Assembly: GCF_006517535.1 (NCBI RefSeq)
Contig: NZ_VHQH01000038.1
Span: 248,001-312,000 of the forward strand
Length of the DNA stretch: 64,000 nt
Source: Schumannella sp. 10F1B-5-1
GTDB lineage: Bacteria; Actinomycetota; Actinomycetes; Actinomycetales; Microbacteriaceae
Direction: 5' to 3'
Both the position numbers and the translations under genes were made by a program. The notes beneath the pieces are model-generated. The model did no database searches and was not told where the DNA came from. It saw only the letters and a list, made by a program, of their open reading frames with translations. Below, one piece after another: positions 49,335 through 59,074 of this stretch (positions within the stretch are counted from its first letter, which is position 1; every line of letters starts with the position of its first letter).

Positions 49335-50069
49335 TCAGTCCATCGGGTCGAGCACGCGCCCGTCCAGTCCCGAGACGCGCAGCACGGCGCGCGAGGAGCT
49401 GCGCTCGATGCGCTCGGCGTTGACGCCGTCGACGTCGTGCGCCCAGGCCGTCGCCGCCTCGACGCTGCGGCCGTGGCGGGTGTGGCGGTCGACGAGCCGC
49501 TCGACGCGCGCGTCGTCGGGGGCCGCGCAGAACCAGGCCTCGTCGAGCAGGTCGCGCACGCGCTCCCAGGGGTCGGCGTCGTCGAGCAGGTAGTTGCCCT
49601 CGACGATCACGATGCGGTGCTGAGGCTCGATCGCGATCTCGCCGGCGACCCCCTCATCCACGTCGCGGCTGAAGCCGGGGGCGTAGACCGTGTGGTCCGA
49701 CTCGCGGCGCACCCGGTGCAGCAGGCCGACGAAGCCCCAGCCGTCGAAGGTGTCGATGGCGCCCTTGCGGTCGTGGATGCCGAGCCGGTCGAGCGTCGAG
49801 TTCGCCAGGTGGAATCCGTCGAGCGGCAGGTAGCCGGCGATCGCTCCCGGGTCGGCGGCCGAGCCGTCGGCGACGCCCGCACGCTGGTTGAGCAGCGCGA
49901 CGAGCGCCTTCGCGAGCGTCGTCTTGCCGGCGCCGGGGCTGCCGGCGATGCCGATCACGACGCGTCCGCCGTCGCCGCCGCTCGCGCGGGTGGCGCTCAG
50001 CGCGAGCGCCCGGTCGGCGAGGGCGCCGAGGCCCGGGATACGCGGCGCGGCGACGTCGGATGGAGGCAC
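49335..50069 (-). CDS. Nucleoside/nucleotide kinase family protein (uridine-kinase-like)
   Basis: A 244-residue P-loop kinase with Walker A GSPGAGKT (43-50), a lid-like substrate segment LPLDGFHLANSTLDRLG, IVIVEGNYLLDD and a C-terminal RHTRHGRS. The architecture matches the group that includes pantothenate/uridine kinases and the putative fructose-locus kinase FrcK; substrate not predictable. GTG 50069 is chosen because a CAGGAT -10-like box stands six bases upstream. First gene of a two-gene operon with the MalY-type lyase. Confidence 0.8.
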   Translation of the reverse strand: MPPSDVAAPRIPGLGALADRALALSATRASGGDGGRVVIGIAGSPGAGKTTLAKALVALLNQRAGVADGSAADPGAIAGYLPLDGFHLANSTLDRLGIHDRKGAIDTFDGWGFVGLLHRVRRESDHTVYAPGFSRDVDEGVAGEIAIEPQHRIVIVEGNYLLDDADPWERVRDLLDEAWFCAAPDDARVERLVDRHTRHGRSVEAATAWAHDVDGVNAERIERSSSRAVLRVSGLDGRVLDPMD

Positions 50070-50079
50070 GCCTCCATCC
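50058..50079. promoter_or_regulatory. Palindrome spanning the kinase start codon
   Basis: GGATGGAGG and CCTCCATCC form a perfect nine-base inverted repeat around CACG; the GTG start of the minus-strand kinase lies in the four-base centre, and the outer arm overlaps its -10 box. It could be an operator or an mRNA structure at the very 5' end. Confidence 0.4.
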
Positions 50080-50081
50080 TG
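50076..50081 (-). promoter_or_regulatory. -10-like box of leaderless promoter for the kinase operon
   Basis: CAGGAT on the minus strand, six bases before GTG 50069, identical in sequence and spacing to the box before the sensor kinase at 13629. Confidence 0.4.
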
Positions 50082-50126
50082 CTGGATGCGACCTGCGTGC
50101 GGGCATCCTCGCCGCCCGCGCCGCCC

Positions 50127-50132
50127 TAGCGT
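50127..50132 (+). promoter_or_regulatory. -10 box of leaderless promoter for the topoisomerase
   Basis: TAGCGT, six bases before the ATG at 50139. Confidence 0.5.
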
Positions 50133-50138
50133 GACGGC

Positions 50139-51116
50139 ATGCGTCTCCGTCGCAGCGACTCCGCGGGCCCCGGCTATCACCGCGTGCGCTCCGGACGCGG
50201 CTTCGGCTATCGCGACGCCGACGGCGCGACCGTGCGCGACGCGGAGCTCAAACGGCGGTTCGACGCCCTCGCGATCCCGCCGGCGTGGACCGAGGTGTGG
50301 ATCGCGCCGTTCCCGAACGGCCACATCCAGGCGACCGGCGTCGACGGCGCGGGGCGGCGGCAGTACATCTACCACCCGACCTGGCGCGAGCAGAAGGACC
50401 GCATCAAGCACGACCGCGCGCTCGCCCTGGCCGAGACGCTGCCGGCCGCGCGTCGGCAGGTGACGATCGACCTGCGGCGCGACACCCCGGCCGGCGTCGA
50501 CCGCGCGCAGGCGCTCGCGGCCGCGTTCCGGATGCTCGACTCCGGCAGCCTGCGGGTCGGTTCGGAGCAGTACGCCGCCGAGCACGGGTCGTTCGGGCTC
50601 TCGACGCTGCTCGGCGCCCACGCGACCGTGCGCGGCGGCGACACGGTCGAGCTGCGCTTCCCCGCGAAGAGCGGGCAGGAGTGGGAGTCCGACATCCGCG
50701 ACCCCGACCTCGCCGCGATCGTCGCGCGGCTCAAGCGGCGCGGCGGCCGGGCGCGGCTGCTCGCCTGGCACGACGGGCGCGGGTGGCATCCGCTCGGCGC
50801 CGCCGAGATCAACGAGGATGTGCGCGCCCGCACCGGGGGAGACTTCACCGCCAAGGACTTCCGCACCCTGCACGGCACCGCGGCGGCCGCGGTGAGCCTG
50901 GCGCAGCACGGGCCCGAGCGCACGCCGACGGCGCGCAAGCGCGCGGTGGCGCAGGCGATGCGCGACGCGTCGGCGGTGCTGAGCAACACCCCGGCCATCG
51001 CGCGGGCCAGCTACGTCGATCCGCGCATCGTCGACCTCTACGACGACGGCGTCACGATCGACCCGCGGCGCACCGACGCGGTGGAGTCGGAGCTGCGGGC
51101 GCTGCTCTTCTCCTGA
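50139..51116 (+). CDS. Type IB DNA topoisomerase (poxvirus-like)
   Basis: A 325-residue topoisomerase IB of the small poxvirus-like class. The N-terminal domain has PPAWTEVWIAPFPNGHIQATG and RRQYIYHPTWREQKD. The catalytic domain has Arg in GSLRVGSEQY, Lys in FPAKSGQEW, the Arg/His segment FTAKDFRTLHG, and the nucleophile Tyr292 in ARASYVDPRIVD. Such enzymes relax supercoils by a 3'-phosphotyrosyl intermediate. They are common in actinobacteria. Stand-alone, leaderless-type gene. Confidence 0.95.
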   Translation: MRLRRSDSAGPGYHRVRSGRGFGYRDADGATVRDAELKRRFDALAIPPAWTEVWIAPFPNGHIQATGVDGAGRRQYIYHPTWREQKDRIKHDRALALAETLPAARRQVTIDLRRDTPAGVDRAQALAAAFRMLDSGSLRVGSEQYAAEHGSFGLSTLLGAHATVRGGDTVELRFPAKSGQEWESDIRDPDLAAIVARLKRRGGRARLLAWHDGRGWHPLGAAEINEDVRARTGGDFTAKDFRTLHGTAAAAVSLAQHGPERTPTARKRAVAQAMRDASAVLSNTPAIARASYVDPRIVDLYDDGVTIDPRRTDAVESELRALLFS

Positions 51117-51175
51117 GTCGGAGCGGGGCGACGACGGGGAACCCGGAGCGCACGTCGCGCCCGCTGCGCCATCGC

Positions 51176-51181
51176 TAGGGT
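51176..51181 (+). promoter_or_regulatory. -10 box of leaderless promoter for the YoaK-family gene
   Basis: TAGGGT, six bases before the GTG at 51188. Confidence 0.5.
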
Positions 51182-51187
51182 GGTGCG

Positions 51188-51874
51188 GTGCCGACGCCCA
51201 TCCACCCGCGCGTCTCGGTGCTCGGGCTGCTGCTGCTCACCGCATCCACCGGCATCGTGGATGCGGCCAGCTACCTCGCGCTCGATCGCGTCTTCACCGG
51301 CAACATGACCGGCAACGTCCTCTTCCTCGGCTTCGCGGCGATGGGCGTGGGCGGCATCCCGTTCCTCAACAACCTGCTCGCCCTGCTCGGATTCGTCGCG
51401 GGATCGATCGTCGGCGGCCGGCTGGTCGGGCGCGGGCATCCCGAGCGCAGCCTGCCGCGCAGCAGCGCGATCGCCCTCGGGCTCGTCGCCCTCGTGTTCC
51501 TCGTGCTGTCGATCGTCTGGCTCGCGCTCGGCGATCTGGCCGGGCCGCTGCAGCTGATCGTCACCGTGCTGCTGGCCGTCGCGATGGGCGTGCAGGTGTC
51601 GGCGGTGAAGCCGATCGGCAACAGCGACGTCACCACGATCGTCGTGACCAACACGATCGCGAACCTGGCCCGCGACAGCCGGCTCGGCGGCGGACCGGGG
51701 GAGCGGTGGATCCCGCGGCTGCTGGCGGTGGTCGCGATGGGCTTCGGCGCCGCACTCGGCGCCGCCGCGGTGAGCCTCGTCGGCGGCGGGCTCGCCCTGC
51801 TGCTGTCGGCCGTGGTCGTGGGGGCGTCGCTGGCCGTACTGCTCGTCGCCGACCGCTCCCGCTCGCGCGTTTGA
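51188..51874 (+). CDS. YoaK family (DUF1275) membrane protein
   Basis: A 228-residue protein with six hydrophobic segments. It carries the family pattern TASTGIVDAASYLALDRVF followed by GNMTGNVLFLG near the N-terminus. DUF1275/YoaK proteins are widespread inner-membrane proteins, sometimes proposed as transporters, with no proven activity. GTG start set by the -10 box. Confidence 0.88.
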   Translation: MPTPIHPRVSVLGLLLLTASTGIVDAASYLALDRVFTGNMTGNVLFLGFAAMGVGGIPFLNNLLALLGFVAGSIVGGRLVGRGHPERSLPRSSAIALGLVALVFLVLSIVWLALGDLAGPLQLIVTVLLAVAMGVQVSAVKPIGNSDVTTIVVTNTIANLARDSRLGGGPGERWIPRLLAVVAMGFGAALGAAAVSLVGGGLALLLSAVVVGASLAVLLVADRSRSRV

Positions 51875-51983
51875 GGCGGCTCGAGAGCGTCGCCGAGCGG
51901 CGCGCGGCGCGCATCCCGAGCCGGGCTCGACTCGCCCGAGAACACGGGCCTCGAGACGACACGCCGAACGCGACACGCCCGGG

Positions 51984-52013
51984 TTGCACGGCGGCCGGAC
52001 CCTGTGGCAGACT
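51984..52013 (+). promoter_or_regulatory. S10 operon promoter
   Basis: -35 TTGCAC (51984-51989), 18-base spacer, -10 CAGACT (52008-52013). Same -35, same following GGC and same spacer length as the str promoter. Confidence 0.6.
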
Positions 52014-52019
52014 CCTCTA

Positions 52020-52307
52020 GTTCAACATTCCGTGCGCATGCGCGCGGATCACTGCCAGTGCAGTGCACAACCCCCGATTCCAGGCCTCGCGCCGGATCGC
52101 GTGAAGGTTGGGCCGCGGGCAGCAGAGCGAAGCTTCAATCGAATCCGACTCTCTCGGTGAACACGGGAGAGACGTGTGCCGCGCGCGGTCCGCCGCGCGA
52201 GGTGCGCAGGACGCGGATTGACAGAAGAACAGTGGTGCGCCAGCAGAAGTGCAGCGCAAGGCGAACGGGCCCGACCCGTGCGCCGAGCAGATAGAAGAGA
52301 GTTGAGT
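52020..52307 (+). other. Long 5' leader of the S10 ribosomal operon
   Basis: About 290 bases from the predicted transcription start to rpsJ without a credible gene. The reading frame that runs into rpsJ from 52176 is not conserved S10 sequence. No terminator-like hairpin was seen. Its length is enough for a regulatory leader; in other bacteria S10 leaders bind L4, but no matching structure could be recognised by eye. The sequence from 51875 to the promoter also shows no gene. Confidence 0.4.
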
Positions 52308-52616
52308 ATGGCCGGACAGAAGATCCGCATCCGACTGAAGTCGTACGACCACGCCGGTCTCGACGCGTCGGCCCGCAAGATCGTCGACACCGTCACCCGC
52401 GCCGGAGCGACCGTCGTCGGTCCGGTGCCGCTTCCGACGGAGAAGAACGTGGTGGTCGTGATCCGCAGCCCCCACAAGTACAAGGACTCCCGCGAGCACT
52501 TCGAGAAGCGCACCCACAAGCGCCTGATCGACATCGTCGACCCGACGCCGAAGGCCGTCGACTCGCTCATGCGTCTCGACCTGCCGGCGGACGTCAACAT
52601 CGAGATCAAGCTCTAG
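52308..52616 (+). CDS. rpsJ: 30S ribosomal protein S10
   Basis: A 102-residue S10 beginning [19 protein letters not shown], of standard length, with [20 protein letters not shown]. Binds 16S rRNA in the 30S head and, with NusB, takes part in antitermination. An in-frame ATG 44 codons upstream is rejected because the added residues are unlike S10. First gene of the S10 operon. Confidence 0.99.
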   Translation: MAGQKIRIRLKSYDHAGLDASARKIVDTVTRAGATVVGPVPLPTEKNVVVVIRSPHKYKDSREHFEKRTHKRLIDIVDPTPKAVDSLMRLDLPADVNIEIKL

Positions 52617-52641
52617 CCGAGCTCCCACCAGAAGGATTCCC

Positions 52642-53292
52642 ATGTCTGCTCTCAAGACGACCAAGGGTCTGCTGGGCACCAAGCTCGGCATGACCCAGGT
52701 CTGGGACGAGAACAACAAGCTCGTTCCCGTGACCGTGGTCCAGATCACCCCCAACGTCGTGACCCAGATCCGCTCGCAGGAGGTCGACGGCTACACCGCC
52801 GTGCAGATCGCCTACGGCCAGATCGACCCGCGCAAGGTCAACCAGCCCAAGGGCGGCCACTTCGAGAAGGCCGGCGTGACGCCGCGCCGCCACCTCACCG
52901 AGGTGCGCACCCCCGACGCCGCCGAGTACACCCTCGGCCAGGAGCTCGCGGTCGACATCTTCGAGGCCGGCCAGTACGTCGACGTCGTCGGCACCAGCAA
53001 GGGCAAGGGCTTCGCGGGCGTCATGAAGCGCCACAACTTCAAGGGCGTCTCCGCTTCGCACGGTGCGCACCGCAACCACCGCAAGCCCGGCTCGATCGGC
53101 GCCTCCTCGACCCCCAGCCGTGTCTTCAAGGGCATGCGCATGGCCGGTCGCATGGGCGGCGAGCGCGTCACGGTGCAGAACCTCAAGGTGCACGCCGTCG
53201 ACGCCGACAAGGGTCTGATCCTGGTCAAGGGCGCCGTTCCCGGTGCCCGTGGCCGCCTCGTCTTCGTCCGCACCGCCGTGAAGGAGAAGTGA
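52642..53292 (+). CDS. rplC: 50S ribosomal protein L3
   Basis: A 216-residue L3, an early 50S assembly protein reaching the peptidyl transferase centre. Starts [21 protein letters not shown] after a short leader; signature region [13 protein letters not shown] and [25 protein letters not shown] ribosome binding site. Followed by rplD at two bases. Confidence 0.99.
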   Translation: MSALKTTKGLLGTKLGMTQVWDENNKLVPVTVVQITPNVVTQIRSQEVDGYTAVQIAYGQIDPRKVNQPKGGHFEKAGVTPRRHLTEVRTPDAAEYTLGQELAVDIFEAGQYVDVVGTSKGKGFAGVMKRHNFKGVSASHGAHRNHRKPGSIGASSTPSRVFKGMRMAGRMGGERVTVQNLKVHAVDADKGLILVKGAVPGARGRLVFVRTAVKEK

Positions 53293-53294
53293 TC

Positions 53295-53948
53295 ATGGCT
53301 GACGCAACTCTCGACGTCGTCGACGCGAAGGGCAAGAAGGTCGGCACCGTCGACCTCCCCGCCGCGATCTTCGACGTGCAGACCAACGTGCCCCTCATCC
53401 ACCAGGTGGTGACCGCGCAGCTCGCCGCCGCGCGTCAGGGCACGCACAAGACCAAGAACCGCGGAGAGGTCTCCGGCGCCGGTCGCAAGCCGTTCAAGCA
53501 GAAGGGAACCGGTCGCAGCCGTCAGGGCTCGATCCGCGCCCCCGAGCACACCGGCGGTGGCGTCGTGCACGGCCCGGTGCCGCGCGACTACAGCCAGCGC
53601 ACCCCCAAGAAGATGATCGCCGCTGCCCTGCTCGGCGTGCTCTCGGACCGCGTGCGCGGCGAGCGCCTCCACGTCTTCACGGGCTTCGGCGCCGAGGCGC
53701 CCTCGACCAAGACGGCCACGAACGTGCTCGAGGTCCTCGGTGCGGTCAAGAACGTGCTCGTCGTGCTCGAGCGCGACGACGAGATCGGCCTCAAGAGCGT
53801 GCGCAACGTCCCGTCGGTGCACGTGCTCTACGCCGACCAGCTCAACGCCTACGACGTGGTCGTCAGCGACGACGTCATCTTCACCCAGGCCGCGTTCGAG
53901 GCCTTCGTGGCCTCCAAGACCGCGGTCAAGCAGGAGGTGTCCGCATGA
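53295..53948 (+). CDS. rplD: 50S ribosomal protein L4
   Basis: A 217-residue L4 with the long internal loop [20 protein letters not shown] near residue 60 that lines the exit tunnel. A GTG two codons upstream (53289, overlapping the rplC stop) is an alternative start. ATGA overlap with rplW. In other bacteria L4 feeds back on this operon. Confidence 0.98.
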   Translation: MADATLDVVDAKGKKVGTVDLPAAIFDVQTNVPLIHQVVTAQLAAARQGTHKTKNRGEVSGAGRKPFKQKGTGRSRQGSIRAPEHTGGGVVHGPVPRDYSQRTPKKMIAAALLGVLSDRVRGERLHVFTGFGAEAPSTKTATNVLEVLGAVKNVLVVLERDDEIGLKSVRNVPSVHVLYADQLNAYDVVVSDDVIFTQAAFEAFVASKTAVKQEVSA

Positions 53949-54244
53949 GCGGCTACAACAAGGACCCGCGCGACATCATCATCGCCCCGGTCGTGAGCGA
54001 GAAGAGCTACGGCCTGATCGACGACGGCAAGTACACCTTCGTGGTGGACCCCTGTGCGAACAAGACCGAGATCAAGCTCGCGATCGAGAAGATCTTCAGC
54101 GTCAAGGTCGCCTCGGTGAACACGCTCAACCGCACCGGCAAGACCCGCCGCACGCGTTTCGGCCTCGGCAAGCGCAAGGACACCAAGCGCGCCATCGTCA
54201 CGCTCAAGTCCGGTTCGATCGACATCTTCACGGCTGTCGGATAA
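53945..54244 (+). CDS. rplW: 50S ribosomal protein L23
   Basis: A 99-residue L23, located at the tunnel exit where SRP and trigger factor dock. Contains [21 protein letters not shown] and [18 protein letters not shown] overlap with rplD. Confidence 0.99.
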   Translation: MSGYNKDPRDIIIAPVVSEKSYGLIDDGKYTFVVDPCANKTEIKLAIEKIFSVKVASVNTLNRTGKTRRTRFGLGKRKDTKRAIVTLKSGSIDIFTAVG

Positions 54245-54263
54245 GGACCAGGGAGAACACCTC

Positions 54264-55100
54264 ATGGCTATTCGCAAGTACAAGCCGACGACCCCGGGTC
54301 GTCGTGGCTCCTCGGTCGCCGACTTCGCCGAGATCACCCGGTCGACGCCGGAGAAGTCGCTGCTGAAGCCGCTGCCGAAGTCCGGTGGCCGCAACAACAC
54401 CGGCCGCATCACCACCCGCCACATCGGCGGTGGCCACAAGCGCCAGTACCGCGTCATCGACTTCCGTCGCAACGACAAGGACGGCGTCAACGCCAAGGTC
54501 GCGCACATCGAGTACGACCCGAACCGCACCGCGCGCATCGCGCTGCTGCACTTCGTGGACGGCACCAAGCGCTACATCCTGGCCCCGAACAAGCTCAACC
54601 AGGGCGACATCATCGAGAGCGGCGCCGGCGCGGACATCAAGCCCGGCAACAACCTCCCGCTGAAGAACATCCCCGTGGGTACCGTCATCCACGCCATCGA
54701 GCTCCGCCCCGGCGGCGGCGCGAAGATGGCCCGCTCGGCCGGCGCCTCGGTGCGTCTGGTCGCGAAGGACGGCCCCTACGCCCAGCTGCGTCTGCCCTCG
54801 GGCGAGATCCGCAACGTCGACCTGCGCTGCCGCGCGACGATCGGCGAGGTCGGCAACGCCGAGCAGTCGAACATCAACTGGGGCAAGGCCGGCCGTCTGC
54901 GCTGGAAGGGCGTGCGCCCGACTGTCCGCGGTGTCGCGATGAACCCGATCGACCACCCGCACGGTGGTGGTGAGGGCAAGACCTCCGGTGGACGCCACCC
55001 GGTCAGCCCGTGGGGCCAGAAGGAAGGCCGCACGCGTCGCCCGAACAAGGAGAGCGACAAGCTCATCGTCCGCCGTCGCACCGTCGGCAAGAAGCGCTAG
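54264..55100 (+). CDS. rplB: 50S ribosomal protein L2
   Basis: A 278-residue L2 with [18 protein letters not shown] at the N-terminus and the conserved C-terminal segment [20 protein letters not shown], including the His implicated near the peptidyl transferase centre. CAGGGAGA ribosome binding site. Confidence 0.99.
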   Translation: MAIRKYKPTTPGRRGSSVADFAEITRSTPEKSLLKPLPKSGGRNNTGRITTRHIGGGHKRQYRVIDFRRNDKDGVNAKVAHIEYDPNRTARIALLHFVDGTKRYILAPNKLNQGDIIESGAGADIKPGNNLPLKNIPVGTVIHAIELRPGGGAKMARSAGASVRLVAKDGPYAQLRLPSGEIRNVDLRCRATIGEVGNAEQSNINWGKAGRLRWKGVRPTVRGVAMNPIDHPHGGGEGKTSGGRHPVSPWGQKEGRTRRPNKESDKLIVRRRTVGKKR

Positions 55101-55118
55101 AGAGTCAGGTAGAAGAAG

Positions 55119-55400
55119 ATGCCGCGCAGTCTCAAGAAGGGCCCCTTCGTCGACGACCACCTGCTTCGCAAGGTGCAGACGGCGAACGAGGCCAACAGCA
55201 AGAACGTGATCAAGACCTGGTCGCGCCGCTCGATGATCATCCCGGCGATGCTGGGTCACACCATCGCGGTGCACGACGGACGCAAGCACATCCCCGTGTT
55301 CGTGACCGAGACCATGGTCGGCCACAAGCTCGGCGAGTTCGCGCCGACCCGCACCTTCCGCGGTCACGAGAAGGACGACAAGAAGGGCCGTCGCCGCTAA
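55119..55400 (+). CDS. rpsS: 30S ribosomal protein S19
   Basis: A 93-residue S19, [19 protein letters not shown] with the usual [24 protein letters not shown]. Contacts the A-site finger across subunits. Spacing of 18 bases to rplB. Confidence 0.99.
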   Translation: MPRSLKKGPFVDDHLLRKVQTANEANSKNVIKTWSRRSMIIPAMLGHTIAVHDGRKHIPVFVTETMVGHKLGEFAPTRTFRGHEKDDKKGRRR

Positions 55401-55423
55401 GGCGACACGAGGAGGAGAGAGAA

Positions 55424-55828
55424 ATGGTGGAGTCCATCGCCCGCGTGCGACACATCCGCGTCACGCCTCAGAAGGCCCGTCGCGTCATCGCCCTGATCAA
55501 GGGCAAGCAGGCCCAGGAGGCCCTGGCCATCCTGAAGTTCGCGCCCCAGGGTGCGAGCGAGCCGATCTACAAGCTCGTCGCGTCCGCGGTTGCGAACGCC
55601 CGCGTCAAGGCGGATGCGAGCAACCAGTACCTCGACGAGCAGGACCTCTACGTGTCCGGTGCCTGGGTCGACGAGGGCGCCACCCGCAAGCGGTTCCAGC
55701 CGCGTGCCCAGGGTCGTGCCTTCAAGATCCTCAAGCGCACCAGCCACATCACGGTCGTGCTCTCGACCCCGGACGAGCTGACGGACGCGACCCCGGTCGC
55801 CGCCGGCAGCAAGAAGGCGAGCAAGTAA
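55424..55828 (+). CDS. rplV: 50S ribosomal protein L22
   Basis: A 134-residue L22; core [20 protein letters not shown] with the beta-hairpin [21 protein letters not shown] that lines the exit tunnel at the macrolide site. A short Lys/Ala/Ser C-terminal tail (GSKKASK). GAGGAG ribosome binding site; stop overlaps rpsC (TAATG). Confidence 0.99.
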   Translation: MVESIARVRHIRVTPQKARRVIALIKGKQAQEALAILKFAPQGASEPIYKLVASAVANARVKADASNQYLDEQDLYVSGAWVDEGATRKRFQPRAQGRAFKILKRTSHITVVLSTPDELTDATPVAAGSKKASK

Positions 55829-56583
55829 TGGGCCAGAAGGTCAACCCGTACGGCTTCCGTCTCGGCATCACCACCGACCACACCTCGCGCTGGTTCGCCG
55901 ACTCGACCAAGCCGGGTCAGCGCTACGCCGACTACGTGGCCGAGGACGTGCGCATCCGTCGCCTGCTCACCACGCAGCTCGACCGCGCCGGCGTCGCGAA
56001 GATCGAGATCGAGCGCACCCGCGACCGCGTGCGTGTGGACATCCACACCGCCCGTCCCGGCATCGTGATCGGCCGCCGCGGCGCCGAGGCCGAGCGCATC
56101 CGCGCCGACCTGGAGAAGCTCACCAAGAAGCAGATCCAGCTCAACATCCTCGAGGTCAAGAACCCCGAGGCCGAGGCCCAGCTCGTCGCGCAGGGCATCG
56201 CCGAGCAGCTCTCCGCCCGTGTCGCGTTCCGTCGCGCCATGCGCAAGGGCCTGCAGGGCGCGCAGCGCGCCGGTGCCAAGGGCATCCGCATCCAGGTCTC
56301 CGGCCGTCTCGGCGGCGCGGAGATGTCCCGCTCGGAGTTCTACCGCGAGGGCCGCGTGCCCCTGCACACGCTGCGCGCGAACATCGACTACGGCTTCTAC
56401 GAGGCCAAGACGACGTTCGGCCGCATCGGCGTGAAGGTCTGGATCTACAAGGGCGACATCACCAACAAGGAACTCGCTCGCGAGCAGGCGTCTCAGAAGT
56501 CGTCGCGCCCCGAGCGTCGTGACGGCGGACGCCGTGGACCTCGCAACAACGAGGCCCCCGTCACCGCAGGAGCCGAGGCGTAA
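55828..56583 (+). CDS. rpsC: 30S ribosomal protein S3
   Basis: A 251-residue S3 with KH domain ([15 protein letters not shown]) and C-terminal domain [19 protein letters not shown]. The last ~40 residues are a basic, Arg/Gly-rich tail ending ITAGAEA-like (PVTAGAEA). Part of the mRNA entry tunnel helicase. Overlaps rplV by one base. Confidence 0.99.
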   Translation: MGQKVNPYGFRLGITTDHTSRWFADSTKPGQRYADYVAEDVRIRRLLTTQLDRAGVAKIEIERTRDRVRVDIHTARPGIVIGRRGAEAERIRADLEKLTKKQIQLNILEVKNPEAEAQLVAQGIAEQLSARVAFRRAMRKGLQGAQRAGAKGIRIQVSGRLGGAEMSRSEFYREGRVPLHTLRANIDYGFYEAKTTFGRIGVKVWIYKGDITNKELAREQASQKSSRPERRDGGRRGPRNNEAPVTAGAEA

Positions 56584-56586
56584 ACC

Positions 56587-57006
56587 ATGCTGATTCCCCG
56601 TAAGGTCAAGCACCGCAAGCAGCACCACCCCGGCCGTTCCGGCCAGGCCACCAGCGGCACCAAGGTCAGCTTCGGCGAGTTCGGCATCCAGGCGCTCACG
56701 CCCGCGTATGTCACCAACCGTCAGATCGAGGCCGCGCGTATCGCGATGACCCGCCACATCAAGCGCGGCGGCAAGGTGTGGATCAACATCTACCCCGACC
56801 GCCCGCTGACCAAGAAGCCCGCCGAGACCCGCATGGGTTCGGGTAAGGGCTCGCCGGAGTGGTGGGTCGCGAACGTCAAGCCGGGCCGCGTCCTCTTCGA
56901 GGTCGCCGGCGTCAACGAGGAGCTCGCCCGCGGCGCGCTTCTCCGTGCAATCCACAAGCTGCCCCTCAAGGCACGCATCATCAAGCGCGAGGAGGGCGAC
57001 GCGTAA
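56587..57006 (+). CDS. rplP: 50S ribosomal protein L16
   Basis: A 139-residue L16 beginning [19 protein letters not shown], with [22 protein letters not shown]. Sits near the A site of the 50S. The stop overlaps rpmC (TAATG). Confidence 0.99.
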   Translation: MLIPRKVKHRKQHHPGRSGQATSGTKVSFGEFGIQALTPAYVTNRQIEAARIAMTRHIKRGGKVWINIYPDRPLTKKPAETRMGSGKGSPEWWVANVKPGRVLFEVAGVNEELARGALLRAIHKLPLKARIIKREEGDA

Positions 57007-57329
57007 TGGCCGTCGGATCCAAGGAGCTCGCTCCCGTCGAGCTCGACACCTTCGAGGACGAGCGACTCGTCGAGGAGCTCAAGAAGGCCAAGGAGGAGCT
57101 GTTCAACCTGCGCTTCCAGTCGGCCACCGGACAGCTCGAGAGCCACGGCCGTCTTCGTGCCGTGAAGCGCGACATCGCGCGCATCTACACCGTCATCCGC
57201 GAGCGCGAGCTGGGCATCCGTGCCACGCCCGCCGCCGTCGAGGTGCCGGCCACCAAGAAGAAGTCCACCAAGAAGGCTGCCGCCGACGAGGCGCCCGCCG
57301 CTGACGACGCCGAGGAGGCGAGCAAGTAA
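57006..57329 (+). CDS. rpmC: 50S ribosomal protein L29 with C-terminal extension
   Basis: A 107-residue L29; the conserved core ([21 protein letters not shown], then [14 protein letters not shown]) occupies the first ~75 residues. The remaining ~30 residues are a Lys/Ala stretch ([12 protein letters not shown]) turning acidic (DDAEEASK), longer than common L29. Located at the tunnel exit. TAATG junctions on both sides. Confidence 0.97.
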   Translation: MAVGSKELAPVELDTFEDERLVEELKKAKEELFNLRFQSATGQLESHGRLRAVKRDIARIYTVIRERELGIRATPAAVEVPATKKKSTKKAAADEAPAADDAEEASK

Positions 57330-57646
57330 TGGCGAAGGTCGAGAAGGCCCCCGAGGGCCACGAGCACGCCGCTCACGACGTCCGCGACGAGAACGCGCGC
57401 GGCTACCGCAAGGTGCGCCGCGGCTACGTGACCAGCGACAAGATGGAGAAGACCATCGTCGTCGAGGTCGAGGACCGCGTGAAGCACCCGCTGTACGGCA
57501 AGGTCATCCGCCGCACCTCCAAGGTGAAGGCGCACGACGAGCAGAACACCGCCGGCATCGGCGACCTGGTGATCATCGCCGAGACCCGACCGCTGTCGGC
57601 CTCGAAGCGCTGGCGCCTGGTCGAGATCGCGGAGAAGGCGAAGTAA
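57329..57646 (+). CDS. rpsQ: 30S ribosomal protein S17
   Basis: A 105-residue S17; core [33 protein letters not shown] with an N-terminal ~25-residue charged extension ([20 protein letters not shown]). Primary 16S rRNA binder. Overlaps rpmC by one base. Confidence 0.98.
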   Translation: MAKVEKAPEGHEHAAHDVRDENARGYRKVRRGYVTSDKMEKTIVVEVEDRVKHPLYGKVIRRTSKVKAHDEQNTAGIGDLVIIAETRPLSASKRWRLVEIAEKAK

Positions 57647-57649
57647 CCC

Positions 57650-58018
57650 ATGATCCAGCAGGAATCCCGTCTCAAGGTCGCCGACAACACCGGCGCCAAG
57701 GAGCTGCTCACGATCCGCGTGCTCGGCGGCTCCGGCCGTCGCTACGCCGGCCTCGGTGACGTCATCGTCGCCACGGTCAAGGACGCGATCCCCGGCGGCA
57801 ACGTCAAGAAGGGCGACGTCGTCAAGGCGGTCATCGTCCGCACCCGCAAGGAGACCCGTCGTCCCGACGGCTCCTACATCAAGTTCGACGAGAACGCCGC
57901 CGTGATCCTGAAGGGCGACGGGGACCCCCGTGGCACCCGCATCTTCGGACCGGTCGGCCGTGAGCTTCGCGACAAGAAGTTCATGAAGATCATCTCGCTG
58001 GCCCCGGAGGTCATCTGA
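57650..58018 (+). CDS. rplN: 50S ribosomal protein L14
   Basis: A 122-residue L14, [20 protein letters not shown], with the conserved [20 protein letters not shown]. Subunit-interface protein. First gene after rpsQ with a three-base gap, so the classical S10/spc operon boundary has no intervening promoter here. Confidence 0.99.
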   Translation: MIQQESRLKVADNTGAKELLTIRVLGGSGRRYAGLGDVIVATVKDAIPGGNVKKGDVVKAVIVRTRKETRRPDGSYIKFDENAAVILKGDGDPRGTRIFGPVGRELRDKKFMKIISLAPEVI

Positions 58019-58021
58019 ATC

Positions 58022-58381
58022 ATGGCGAAGATCAAGAAGGGCGACCTCGTCCAGGTCATCAGCGGCGCCACGCAGGCTCGCGGCGGTGACCGCGGCAAGC
58101 AGGGCAAGGTGATCGAGGTCCTCGTCGAGCGCAACCGCGTCGTCGTCGAGGGCGTCAACTACGTCACCAAGCACGTCAAGGTCGGACAGACCCAGCGCGG
58201 CACCAAGACCGGTGGCATCGAGACGCACGAGGCCCCCATCCACATCTCGAACGTCGCCCTCGTCGACCCGAAGACCAAGAAGCCGACCCGCGTCGGCCAC
58301 AAGGTCGAGACGGTCGAGAAGGACGGCGTGAAGAAGCAGGTTCGCGTTCGCTACGCGAAGAAGTCCGGAGAGAACCTCTGA
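58022..58381 (+). CDS. rplX: 50S ribosomal protein L24
   Basis: A 119-residue L24 with KOW motif ([29 protein letters not shown]) starting at residue 3. Early 50S assembly initiator. Stop overlaps rplE (TGATG). Confidence 0.99.
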   Translation: MAKIKKGDLVQVISGATQARGGDRGKQGKVIEVLVERNRVVVEGVNYVTKHVKVGQTQRGTKTGGIETHEAPIHISNVALVDPKTKKPTRVGHKVETVEKDGVKKQVRVRYAKKSGENL

Positions 58382-58959
58382 TGAGCACGACTGCTGCGGC
58401 TGGCAAAATCCAGCCCCGACTGAAGTCGAAGTACCGTACCGAGATCGTCAAGCAGCTCACCGAGCAGTTCGGCTACACCAACCCGCACCAGGTCCCTGGG
58501 CTGGTCAAGGTCGTCGTCAACACCGGTGTGGGCGAGGCCGCGCGTGACTCGAAGGTCATCGACGGCGCCATCGCCGACCTGACCGCGATCACCGGTCAGA
58601 AGCCGCAGGTCACCAAGGCCCGCAAGTCGATCGCGCAGTTCAAGCTGCGCGAGGGCATGCCGATCGGCGCGCACGTCACCCTCCGCGGCGACCGCGCGTG
58701 GGAGTTCCTCGACCGCCTGACCTCGCTCGCCCTGCCCCGCATCCGCGACTTCCGCGGTCTCAGCGACACGCAGTTCGACGGCAACGGCAACTACACCTTC
58801 GGTGTGGCCGAGCAGAGCATCTTCCACGAGATCAACCAGGACCGCATCGACCGCGTGCGCGGCTTCGACATCACGGTCGTGACCACGGCGAAGAACGACG
58901 ACGAGGGCCGCGCGCTGCTTCGCGCGTTCGGCTTCCCGTTCAAGAAGGCCGACGCCTGA
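58381..58959 (+). CDS. rplE: 50S ribosomal protein L5
   Basis: A 192-residue L5 binding 5S r[36 protein letters not shown] and the C-terminal [21 protein letters not shown]. In most bacteria the S14 gene follows directly; here 115 non-coding bases with a hairpin separate it from rpsH. Confidence 0.99.
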   Translation: MSTTAAAGKIQPRLKSKYRTEIVKQLTEQFGYTNPHQVPGLVKVVVNTGVGEAARDSKVIDGAIADLTAITGQKPQVTKARKSIAQFKLREGMPIGAHVTLRGDRAWEFLDRLTSLALPRIRDFRGLSDTQFDGNGNYTFGVAEQSIFHEINQDRIDRVRGFDITVVTTAKNDDEGRALLRAFGFPFKKADA

Positions 58960-58983
58960 TCCGTATAGGATCATCAGTCGACC

Positions 58984-59009
58984 TTCCGATCGGCCCCGGC
59001 CGGTCGGAA
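58984..59009 (+). terminator. Hairpin in the rplE-rpsH gap, where rpsN/rpsZ is usually found
   Basis: 12-base stem with one wobble pair (TTCCGATCGGCC / GGCCGGTCGGAA), two-base loop. It may attenuate transcription or stabilise the upstream mRNA. No coding sequence is found in the 115-base gap. Confidence 0.55.
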
Positions 59010-59074
59010 TCCCTAGAGAAGGTCGGCAGCGGTGTACCGCTCGCCGAAACCGACTAACAGAAAGCAGTTGAACC

